In this document: positions 15,374 to 22,584 of the stretch, one piece after another
How positions within the stretch are numbered: the stretch's first letter is position 1
Layout of the letters: every line of letters starts with the position of its first letter
Source: Nitrolancea sp040255925
Lineage (GTDB): Bacteria; Chloroflexota; Chloroflexia; Thermomicrobiales; Thermomicrobiaceae
Direction: 5' to 3'
NCBI GenBank assembly: GCA_040255925.1
Contig: JBDZVX010000021.1
Coordinates: 1 to 27,193 of the forward strand
Length of the DNA: 27,193 nucleotides
Program-made: the position numbers and the translations under genes
Notes under the pieces: model-generated
What the model saw: the letters and a program-made list of their open reading frames with translations, nothing else
What the model was told of the DNA's origin: nothing
The model's database searches: none

Positions 15374-16018
15374 ATGGATCTTTCAACGGTCCGGCTGAAT
15401 CTCTCCTACGTCTTGCACGAGCCTTCAACGTCCCGGCAGGTAGAGAGCGCCGCCAGGCAGGTCATCGCCAACGAGCGAAAGGCGCGCGCGGCGGTGGACC
15501 GGCTGAGCCGTCTTTCGGATGCCGAACTCCTGCGCCGGGTCGTCAGCCCGGTCCTGCTCGGTACCATCGATCTCCCGATCTCTGAATCGTACGTCACGCT
15601 TCAGATCGGCGCCTGGCAGCTCGTCCCACGCCTCCTCGCCGCGCTGCGGGTCACACGGCACGTGGATCGCCCGCTGCCGGTCCATGTGCAATTCCTGGAT
15701 GGCCTGACCGGCGGCCAAACCGTTGCCACGCCATTCTTCCGGGGACCGGCCCAGCTTCGCCTGCCATCTACAACCTCTAGCGGCCGCCTTCCCGGCCATT
15801 TCGTCTCCTTGATCTTGCGGCCTGGGGGGGATCGCGTCCAGCTCATCCTCGATCCCCTGAACGCTGACCCCAGGCAAGATCCTCGCGCCGATGTCCTCAG
15901 AGCGGCCAGGCCACTCGCGGAGGCCGTCCTACGCTCCCACGCCGGGCAATGGTTTTGCTCTCGAAATCTCTGGCCAAGGCCGGCCGAGCAGGAACTTCCA
16001 GAGTTCCGGCACAACTAA
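15374..16018 (+). CDS. LpxL/PatA-like acyltransferase homologue, probably catalytically inactive
   Basis: A 214-residue protein that I relate by eye to the LpxL/PatA lipid acyltransferases. Its N-terminal VRLNLSYVL with AARQVIANE and RLSRLSDAELLRRV looks like the helical part after the missing membrane anchor. TPFFRGPAQLRLP (residues 119-131) matches the PFFG region, and SHAGQWFCSRNLWP (188-201) matches the C-terminal PEQW-type helix. At the catalytic HxGNWE position it reads QIGAWQ (Gln77 and Gln82), so both the base and the acid are replaced. Much of the central domain is absent. Ribosome site GGAGGTG nine bases before the ATG. It lies 150 bases after inositol-phosphate synthase, which suggests an inositol-lipid link. 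The real gene is likely; the family is my inference. Confidence 0.6.
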   Translation: MDLSTVRLNLSYVLHEPSTSRQVESAARQVIANERKARAAVDRLSRLSDAELLRRVVSPVLLGTIDLPISESYVTLQIGAWQLVPRLLAALRVTRHVDRPLPVHVQFLDGLTGGQTVATPFFRGPAQLRLPSTTSSGRLPGHFVSLILRPGGDRVQLILDPLNADPRQDPRADVLRAARPLAEAVLRSHAGQWFCSRNLWPRPAEQELPEFRHN

Positions 16019-16031
16019 CCGGAGGAACGGC

Positions 16032-16211
16032 ATGTGGTTGCTCTGGGCTCTTCGGCTCGGGACGATATCGGCGCCGCTCGGCCCAGCCCCGCTCCCCGCG
16101 TTCACTATCCGCCGGTCACCGTCGAGATCGGGCTCCTGTATCGACCGTTCGAACGATCGCATCATCTCCGGCGTCGAGGAAGTCCCTCCTCGGGCTTGGT
16201 ACGCCAACGCG
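16032..16211 (+). pseudogene. possible truncated gene start after the acyltransferase homologue
   Basis: Thirteen bases after the previous stop, GGAGGAACGGC precedes ATG 16032. The peptide MWLLWALRLGTISAPLGPAP looks like the N-terminal membrane anchor of an LpxL/PatA-type protein. After about 25 residues the sequence loses any protein-like character in all three frames. The open frame then runs to 16472 across the end of the convergent helicase gene, where it is only an antisense shadow. It may be the 5' stump of a deleted second acyltransferase gene. Confidence 0.3.
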
Positions 16212-17801
16212 CTATCTCACATCAAGCGCTTCCGCATCGACCACCTGATAGCGGTAGCCCTGGTCGATCAGGAAACGCTGGCGGCGAGCGGCAAACTCCG
16301 TTTCCCGCGTGCCGGCGGCGACCAGGCTATAAAACGTCGCCCGGCTGCCCCGTTTCGGCCGGAGCAGCCGTCCAACCCGCTGCGCCTCCTCCTGCCGCGA
16401 CCCGAACGCGCCCGACACCTGGACCAGTACCGCCGCGTCCGGCAAATCAACACCCGCGTTCGCGACCCGTGACAGGACAAGACAACGACATTCGCCGTTC
16501 CGGAAGGCGTCGTAGAGCGCGCGGCGCTCCGATAGCGGCGTTTGGCCGGTTATCACCGGCGCGCCCACTGCGCGTGCCGCGGCGGCCACCTCGATCAGGC
16601 GATGGGCGATAACGAGGAGCGGTTTATCCCGGTGCCGGGCCGCCAGCACCCGGAGTGCCCGGAGCTTCGCGGCCAACAGGCGTTCCGGTGTGACCGGCTG
16701 TTCCCGCGCCAGCCGCACCCGGACTTCTACACAGTCCACCGGCGCAATCCAGCCATGATGTTCGAGCCGCCGCCAGGGCACTGAATAGACCGCCGGGCCG
16801 ACCAGCGAGAAAACGTCCCGTTCCCGCCCATCCTCGCGGACCAGGGTCGCGGTCAGCCCAAGCCTGCGTCGCGATTGGAGCGCGGCACTGGAACGGAAGA
16901 CATCAGCTGGCAAACCGTGGACCTCATCATAGATGACCAGCCCCCAGGGGAAGTCGACCAGATTCGCCAGGTTGGCGGCGCGGCCGTTCGCCCGGCTGGT
17001 CAACGCCTGGTACGTCACGATGGTCACCGGCGGCGGGCTCCGGCGAGGATTGTAGAAGCCTACCTCCGTGCGTGAGAGCGTTGTGAGGTCGAGCAGGTGG
17101 CGGTGCCATTGCTCGGCGATCGTCCGGCTTGGTGTCACGATCAACGTCCTGGCCTGTAGCCGCGCCGCGGCGGCAATTCCAACCACGGTCTTTCCGGCGC
17201 CGCAGGGCAACAGGACCACACCCCCGCTCTCCCCGCGTTCGACGAAGCGTTCCACCGCCTCGGTCTGATACGCGCGGAGATGGAAATCGGACCTCAGATC
17301 GAACGGCAGCGCCTCCGTCGACGCCAGCGCGGCGACATCGATCACCGGATATCCCTCGGCCGCCAGCGTGCTCTTCAGCCAACCACGTCGCCCATCCGGG
17401 ATGATGAGGCGGCGGTCGTCCCACGTGAACTCATGCGCGGTGGCGATCCGTGTCAGTAATGCCCGGTCGGTACTGGTGAGTCGGAGTGCATCCGGCGCCC
17501 CTTCAAGCCGGAGCAGCCCATAGCGGCGGATAAACTCCTGGACGAATGCGACCAGGGAACGAGGCGGGGCGTGCTCCCCGTACCGGTCGAACATGGCGGC
17601 GATCGATCCAGCAGTCAAGCCGCTCGCCGCCGCGCCCCATAACGAAAGATCGGTCACACGGTAGGTATGGTAGGTACCGGCGCTCTGCACTAACTCGGCG
17701 AACTGCCGGAGATGGTCGCGCGCGGCGGGAAAGGCTGGGGAAGCAGCGGAGATCAGCATCGTACGGTCGCGTTGAAAAATCAGGCAGCGCTCAGCCGTCA
17801 C
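16212..17801 (-). CDS. XPB/ERCC3-like superfamily 2 DNA helicase
   Basis: A 529-residue helicase of the XPB type, a 3'-5' DNA translocase in known members. In order: an N-terminal XPB-like region of about 170 residues, a Q-type motif (HLRAYQTEAVERF), Walker A LPCGAGKT (198-205), the DEVH box (292-295), TATLVRED with the XPB-specific RED motif (322-324), and motif VI QRVGRLLRP (474-482). Its length is close to the mycobacterial XPB. The GTG start at 17801 follows GGAGGGGAG with good spacing; an ATG 14 codons further in is possible. Convergent with the acyltransferase homologue and divergent from gyrA. Likely role is repair or transcription-coupled duplex opening, by analogy. Confidence 0.9.
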   Translation of the reverse strand: MTAERCLIFQRDRTMLISAASPAFPAARDHLRQFAELVQSAGTYHTYRVTDLSLWGAAASGLTAGSIAAMFDRYGEHAPPRSLVAFVQEFIRRYGLLRLEGAPDALRLTSTDRALLTRIATAHEFTWDDRRLIIPDGRRGWLKSTLAAEGYPVIDVAALASTEALPFDLRSDFHLRAYQTEAVERFVERGESGGVVLLPCGAGKTVVGIAAAARLQARTLIVTPSRTIAEQWHRHLLDLTTLSRTEVGFYNPRRSPPPVTIVTYQALTSRANGRAANLANLVDFPWGLVIYDEVHGLPADVFRSSAALQSRRRLGLTATLVREDGRERDVFSLVGPAVYSVPWRRLEHHGWIAPVDCVEVRVRLAREQPVTPERLLAAKLRALRVLAARHRDKPLLVIAHRLIEVAAAARAVGAPVITGQTPLSERRALYDAFRNGECRCLVLSRVANAGVDLPDAAVLVQVSGAFGSRQEEAQRVGRLLRPKRGSRATFYSLVAAGTRETEFAARRQRFLIDQGYRYQVVDAEALDVR

Positions 17802-17858
17802 TCACTCCCCTCCACCGGTACAGGCCACACTGTTTCAGCCGGGAAGCGGTCTCGCCCT

Positions 17859-17870
17859 CCTGGTACCAGG
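17859..17870. repeat. 12-bp perfect palindrome in the helicase/gyrA divergent region
   Basis: CCTGGTACCAGG reads the same on both strands and lies about 45 bases before the possible gyrA -10 and about 58 bases before the helicase start. It could be an operator half-site pair, or chance in GC-rich DNA. Confidence 0.35.
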
Positions 17871-17910
17871 CAGCCGAATCCTGGCGACGGCCACGAACAG
17901 GTGTTCAAAA

Positions 17911-17919
17911 TGATACAAT
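17911..17919 (+). promoter_or_regulatory. possible extended -10 promoter for gyrA
   Basis: TGATACAAT is an extended -10 element (TG, one base, TACAAT) in a locally AT-rich stretch. No good -35 is visible. Transcription would start near 17926, about 44 bases before the chosen gyrA start. Confidence 0.45.
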
Positions 17920-17969
17920 TTTAATCGCAACTTCTTCGGCACTCTGTGGACACAGGGAGGCTTCCCACG

Positions 17970-20477
17970 GTGGATATCGGAACGGTTCGATCAGTTAATA
18001 TCGATACGGAGATGCGCCGGTCCTATCTGGACTACGCCATGAGCGTAATCGTCCAGCGTGCGCTCCCAGACGTGCGAGACGGACTGAAACCGGTCCAGCG
18101 CCGCATCCTCTACGCCATGCATGAAATGGGCATCCGCCCAACGACCAAGTACCGCAAGAGCGCGGGTATCGTCGGCGAGGTCCTGAAGTCCTACCATCCA
18201 CACGGTGACAGCGCCGTCTACGATGCGCTGGTCCGGATGGTGCAGCCATTCTCGCTCCGCTACCCCCTCGTTGACGGACAGGGCAACTTCGGGTCGGTCG
18301 ATGGTGACGGCGCCGCGGCGATGCGGTACACCGAGGCGCGCCTCGAAGCGATCGCCGAAGAACTCCTCCAGGACATCGAAAAACAGACCATCGATTTCGT
18401 GCCGAACTACGATGGCGAGGCCCGTGAGCCAGTTGTCCTCCCGGCAAAGCTTCCAAACCTGCTGGTCAACGGCGCGTCCGGCATCGCGGTCGGCATGGCG
18501 ACCAATATCCCACCGCACAACCTGACCGAAGTCTGCGACGGGCTGATCCACCTCATCGACAACCCGGAAGCCACCATCGACGAACTGATCGAGATCATCC
18601 CGGGGCCGGACTTCCCGACCGGCGGCATCATTCTCGGCCGTGAGGGGATTAAGGCCGCTTATGCGACCGGAAAGGGCCGGGTCGTCATTCGCGCCCGCAC
18701 GGTGATCGAGGAGGCAGGCCGGGGCAACCGTTTCCAGATCATCGTCACCGAACTGCCATATCAGGTCAATAAAGCAGCACTGATCGAGAAGATCGCCGAG
18801 TTGGTCAAGGTAGGGCGGATCGACGGTATCCACGATCTCCGCGATGAGTCCGACCGGACCGGCATGCATGTTATCATCGAACTCAAGCGTGATGCTCAGC
18901 CCCACAAGGTACTCAACGCACTCTTCAAACACACCCAGCTCCAGCAAACATTCGGCGTCAACATGCTGGCGCTGGTCGACGGCACCCAGCCGCGAGTGCT
19001 GACGCTCAAACGCTCGCTCCAGCTGTACCTCGCCCACCGCGAGGAAGTCGTCCGCCGCCGGACGGAATTCGAGCTACTCCGGGCACGCCGTCGCGCGCAC
19101 ATCCTCGAAGGGCTCAAGATCGCGCTGGACCATCTCGACGCGGTGATCAAGACGATCCGTGAGTCACGCACCGCCGATGTGGCCCGATCCAGCCTCATGG
19201 CGAAATTCACGCTGACCGAAGTGCAGGCGAACGCAATTCTGGAGATGCAGCTCCGACGCCTGGCGGCACTGGAACGCCGCAAGATCGAGCAGGATTACCG
19301 CGATCTCCTGAAGCAGATCTCCGGACTAGAGCTTCTCCTGGCCGATCCGGAAAAGATCCTCCGGGTGATCAAAGAGGAATTGATCGACCTGAAGGAAGCG
19401 TTCGGCGACGAGCGGCGGACCCACATTCAGGATATGTCCGGCGAGATCACCGATGAAGACCTGATCCCGGAGGTGAATGTCCTGGTCATGCTGACCAACC
19501 GGGGCTATGTCAAACGGCTGCCGGACGGTACCTACCGGACCCAGCACCGGGGCGGTCGCGGCGTCACTGGGATGACCATGCGAGAAACCGACGGGGTCCA
19601 GCGCATGGTCGCTGCCAACTCCCATGACAGCCTCCTGTTCTTTACCAACCGGGGCCGGGTATTCCATATCAAGGTCCACGAATTACCTGACTCCGGCCGC
19701 ACCGCCAAGGGCACCCCGGTCATTAATCTGATCGGCATTCAGCCGGGCGAGGCCATTACGACGCTCCTCCCGGTCCGTAACTTCGCTGACGCGACGTACC
19801 TCTTCATGTGTACGCGTTCCGGGCGAGTCAAGCGGACCCGGCTCGATCAGTTTTCGTCGGTGCGCGCCTCCGGGCTCATCGCGATCAGCTTGGATGAGGG
19901 TGATGAACTGGCCTGGGTCCGGATGACCTCCGGGTCCGACGATCTGATCCTCGTAACCGAGCAGGGCCAATCAATCCGCTTCCACGAGGAGGATGTCCGG
20001 GCGATGGGCCGGCAGGCGGCCGGGGTAATCGGAATCCGGATGAATCCTGAAGACCGGGTGATCGCGGCCGAGGTAGTGGCCCCGGACTGCGATCTTCTCG
20101 TGGTCTCGGCCAACGGCTATGGCAAGCGTACGCCGCTCGATGAATACCGCGTGCAGTACAGGGGTGGGCACGGAATCACGGCCATGAAAGTCACCGAACG
20201 AAACGGCCCGCTCGCCGCGGCACGCGTGGTCTGTGATACCGACACGATCATGCTGGTCAGCACGCACGGGATGGTGATCCGGGTACCGGCGGAGCAGATC
20301 TCCCGGATCGGCCGGGCGACCCAGGGTGTCGGCATCATGCGTGTCCACAACGATGACCTGGTTGCTTCGCTCACCGTGATCCGGACCACCCAGGATGAAG
20401 AGATCGCCAACGTCGAAGAAGCATCGGTCGCTCCAGCCAGCGAAACTTCCACAAACGGACTGAAACCGGAAGCGTAA
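17970..20477 (+). CDS. gyrA: DNA gyrase subunit A
   Basis: Breakage-reunion subunit of gyrase, which introduces negative supercoils with GyrB. The GTG start at 17970 (835 aa) follows GGGAGG nine bases upstream; an in-frame GTG at 17946 lies before that site and is less likely. The active-site tyrosine is Tyr120 in AMRYTEARL. The quinolone-contact region HPHGDSAVYDAL has Ser81 and Asp85, matching wild-type E. coli Ser83 and Asp87. The C-terminal beta-pinwheel carries the GyrA box QHRGGRG (525-531), which marks gyrase rather than topoisomerase IV. There is a short acidic C-terminal tail. gyrB is not in the window. Confidence 0.97.
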   Translation: MDIGTVRSVNIDTEMRRSYLDYAMSVIVQRALPDVRDGLKPVQRRILYAMHEMGIRPTTKYRKSAGIVGEVLKSYHPHGDSAVYDALVRMVQPFSLRYPLVDGQGNFGSVDGDGAAAMRYTEARLEAIAEELLQDIEKQTIDFVPNYDGEAREPVVLPAKLPNLLVNGASGIAVGMATNIPPHNLTEVCDGLIHLIDNPEATIDELIEIIPGPDFPTGGIILGREGIKAAYATGKGRVVIRARTVIEEAGRGNRFQIIVTELPYQVNKAALIEKIAELVKVGRIDGIHDLRDESDRTGMHVIIELKRDAQPHKVLNALFKHTQLQQTFGVNMLALVDGTQPRVLTLKRSLQLYLAHREEVVRRRTEFELLRARRRAHILEGLKIALDHLDAVIKTIRESRTADVARSSLMAKFTLTEVQANAILEMQLRRLAALERRKIEQDYRDLLKQISGLELLLADPEKILRVIKEELIDLKEAFGDERRTHIQDMSGEITDEDLIPEVNVLVMLTNRGYVKRLPDGTYRTQHRGGRGVTGMTMRETDGVQRMVAANSHDSLLFFTNRGRVFHIKVHELPDSGRTAKGTPVINLIGIQPGEAITTLLPVRNFADATYLFMCTRSGRVKRTRLDQFSSVRASGLIAISLDEGDELAWVRMTSGSDDLILVTEQGQSIRFHEEDVRAMGRQAAGVIGIRMNPEDRVIAAEVVAPDCDLLVVSANGYGKRTPLDEYRVQYRGGHGITAMKVTERNGPLAAARVVCDTDTIMLVSTHGMVIRVPAEQISRIGRATQGVGIMRVHNDDLVASLTVIRTTQDEEIANVEEASVAPASETSTNGLKPEA

Positions 20478-20498
20478 AGCGACCCTCACACCGAACAG

Positions 20499-20606
20499 CC
20501 CCCACCCCTAACCCCTCCCCCAATTCTAGGGGAGGGGAACACACTCTACGAACTTCCTCCCCTCTCCCAGAATCGGGAGAGTCGCCGTACGGGTCGGGGG
20601 TGAGGG
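20499..20606. repeat. GC-rich compound palindrome (REP/MITE-like)
   Basis: Between the convergent ends of gyrA and the membrane protein gene lies a nested inverted repeat. Outer arms are a C-rich block from 20499 and its G-rich near-complement (20591-20606). Inside are two hairpins: CCCCTCCCC/GGGGAGGGG (20512-20537, nine pairs) and CTCTCCC/GGGAGAG (20562-20581, seven pairs). It looks like a dispersed palindromic repeat and could also stop transcription from both sides. I see no other copy in the window. Confidence 0.65.
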
Positions 20607-20611
20607 CCGTA

Positions 20612-21604
20612 TTACTCGAACGGGAACGATCCGAAATCCTGCTGGGATATCGCCGACCCGACGGGATGGCGAGTTTCCTGCTCCTGAGCGGAGACGCTCG
20701 CGGTGTCCGGCGTCCGATGTCGGGCGCGGCGACCCCGGCTGGCACGAGGCCGACGTGGAGCGGCTGATTCTTGGGGGCTGATGAGCGCGGAACCGATATC
20801 CCGGCCGACAAAGGACACCCGGCCACGAGTCGGAACGGCGACCACCCCCGCGAGCGCAACCAACAGGAGAAACATCTGGGTCAGCACCAGCGGAGCCTGA
20901 ACCTTCCCGAGCGCGGCGAGCCCCGATCCGGTCGTGGAGAGAATGATGAGATACAGCGCGACCGCAACCAGCGGCAGCCAACCCCGCCAGCCCGGCCGGA
21001 GCATCGGAGAGAGAAACGTTCCCAGGGCAGCGATCAAGTAGGCGCTCGATAGGACCGCGGCGACGGTCACATCCCGATAGCTGTCGAGGACTGTTGTGAG
21101 CGCGAGGACCTGCAACACTCCCGGCAGCAGGAGGAGTGGCGTACCGCCAGGAAGCCGTGTCCGTCCCAGCCATTTCGCCAGCGCCGTCATCCCGGCAAGC
21201 GCCGCGATCGCGGGCACATAGATCTCCAGATAGGCGAGCCAGCCCCCGGTTTGAAGTGGAGCTTCCCCAGCCGCGACGTAACTCGCCAGCACGAGCGGCG
21301 GCGTGAGGAATAACAGGGCGAGGACGTCGTTCAACCAGACGGCACCCCAGGCGGGCATCCCGAGCCGCCAGGCTAATCCAACACCGGCAACGAGGAAGAG
21401 AACGAGGGCGATGACGATCGCCGATGCCCAGGATCTCAACTGCGGAGTCATCAGGGGCACCGCGAACGCGGCAGCGATAGCGATCCGGACGAAGCCCGAG
21501 AGGGTCCAGACAGACAACCGCCCTGTGAGCAGCCTACCTCCGCGCCATCCCGGCTGATCATCAGCCCCGGCAAGTTCAGGTACCGGTGGTTCCCATCGCT
21601 TCAT
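20612..21604 (-). CDS. polytopic membrane protein of unknown function
   Basis: I do not recognise the family. The 330-residue product has about eight or nine hydrophobic segments between residues 36 and 260 (for example AIVIALVLFLVAGVGLAW and LPLVAVALYLIILS). A charged tail of about 65 residues follows, rich in Arg, Ser and Pro (RRPRASRGRRARHR), likely cytosolic. Charged residues inside the helices are few. The start is ATG 21604, with GTG 21607 directly before it as an alternative; the ribosome site is weak (GGTGA). It is convergent with gyrA and divergent from nadD. Transport or envelope assembly would be a guess. Confidence 0.75.
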   Translation of the reverse strand: MKRWEPPVPELAGADDQPGWRGGRLLTGRLSVWTLSGFVRIAIAAAFAVPLMTPQLRSWASAIVIALVLFLVAGVGLAWRLGMPAWGAVWLNDVLALLFLTPPLVLASYVAAGEAPLQTGGWLAYLEIYVPAIAALAGMTALAKWLGRTRLPGGTPLLLLPGVLQVLALTTVLDSYRDVTVAAVLSSAYLIAALGTFLSPMLRPGWRGWLPLVAVALYLIILSTTGSGLAALGKVQAPLVLTQMFLLLVALAGVVAVPTRGRVSFVGRDIGSALISPQESAAPRRPRASRGRRARHRTPDTASVSAQEQETRHPVGSAISQQDFGSFPFE

Positions 21605-21685
21605 CACTCACCGCTCTATGGCTCCACCGGCAGCTCCCCGGCTCTGTTGGTATCACCACGTCACCATGATCGCGATCCAGGCAGC

Positions 21686-21694
21686 AGTATAGCA
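21686..21694 (-). promoter_or_regulatory. possible extended -10 promoter for the membrane protein gene
   Basis: On the minus strand TGCTATACT is an extended -10. No clear -35 is present. Transcription would begin near 21679, about 75 bases before the start codon. Confidence 0.45.
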
Positions 21695-21835
21695 CGTGCC
21701 CCTCTCACCTCTCTGGTTCGGTGCCATTCGAGCACTCAGACCCATTCCTGCCAGCCAAGCGGGTGCTACCATTGAGGCTGGAAAGTAGGCGGCCGGTTGC
21801 GCCGCGCTCGACTGAAACCGTAGGGTGGGATCACC

Positions 21836-22444
21836 ATGACGGACGACCCGGGCAGGATCGGCGTCTTTGGCGGCACGTTCGATCCTGTCCATATCGGACA
21901 CCTCATCATTGCCGAAGAGTTCCGGTACTGGCTCATGCTCGACTGGGTCCTGTTTCTCCCCGCGCGCCAGCCACCACATAAGACTGACCGAGAGATCACT
22001 CCAGAGGCGCACCGGGTGAGGATGCTCCAGCTCGCGCTCGCCGGCAATCCCTCCTTTACGGTCTCCACCGTCGATCTCGACCGGCCGGGCCCATCGTTTA
22101 CAGCCGATAGCCTGGAAATCCTCCACCGGGCGCATCCGGAGTCCATGCTCTACTTCTTGATGGGCGAGGATTCCCTTCGTGATTTGCCGACCTGGCACGA
22201 CCCGAACCGTATCGCGCGCCAGGCATATTTGGGGGTGGCGTTGCGACCAGAAGTGACGCTGGACGTTGAAGCAGTCGTACGCCAGGTGCCGGAGGCACGA
22301 GGACGGATCGAGATGGTGAGTGTCCCGCTGATCGGAATTTCCTCACAGTCGATCCGCCAGCGCGTTCGGGAGGGCTCACCTATCCGGTATCAGGTCCCTC
22401 TGGAGGTGGAACACTACATCGAGCAACAGGAGCTCTACCGGTAA
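21836..22444 (+). CDS. nadD: nicotinate-nucleotide adenylyltransferase NadD
   Basis: Transfers AMP from ATP to nicotinate mononucleotide in NAD synthesis. The 202-residue length is normal. The nucleotidyltransferase signature GGTFDPVHIGHL (residues 12-23), with its HxGH, and the C-terminal ISSQSIRQRVREG are diagnostic. MGEDSLRDLPTWHDP is the substrate-contact region. ATG 21836 follows a modest GGGTGGGA site. NadD often lies in a cell-growth cluster with obg or rsfS; here it stands alone before secD, with a separate promoter in between. Confidence 0.96.
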   Translation: MTDDPGRIGVFGGTFDPVHIGHLIIAEEFRYWLMLDWVLFLPARQPPHKTDREITPEAHRVRMLQLALAGNPSFTVSTVDLDRPGPSFTADSLEILHRAHPESMLYFLMGEDSLRDLPTWHDPNRIARQAYLGVALRPEVTLDVEAVVRQVPEARGRIEMVSVPLIGISSQSIRQRVREGSPIRYQVPLEVEHYIEQQELYR

Positions 22445-22468
22445 TGATTGGGGCGTCTCCTTTCGATT

Positions 22469-22498
22469 TTGACATGCGGCCGGAGTGAAGCCTATAAT
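22469..22498 (+). promoter_or_regulatory. full-consensus sigma-70 promoter of secDF
   Basis: TTGACA (22469-22474), an 18-base spacer and TATAAT (22493-22498): both hexamers match the consensus exactly. Transcription would start near 22505, leaving a leader of about 80 bases. The GTTACC/GGTAAC inverted repeat just after it could form a small hairpin. Confidence 0.8.
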
Positions 22499-22584
22499 CG
22501 GATGCCCCGCTATGGTTACCCGGTAACATGGAGGCGGCGGTCTCCGTCCTAACGTAGGCAAGAGGTGCAGAGGAGTTCTTCACA

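Noticed and set aside
16212..16472. Continuation of the plus-strand frame from 16032
   Set aside because: It runs antisense through the conserved C-terminus of the helicase, so only the first part can be considered.
17991..19037. A 348-codon open frame opposite gyrA
   Set aside because: Antisense to conserved gyrA coding sequence; no domain or ribosome site.
22502..22552. A 16-codon ORF in the secD leader region
   Set aside because: Its ATG lies upstream of the expected transcription start and has no ribosome site.
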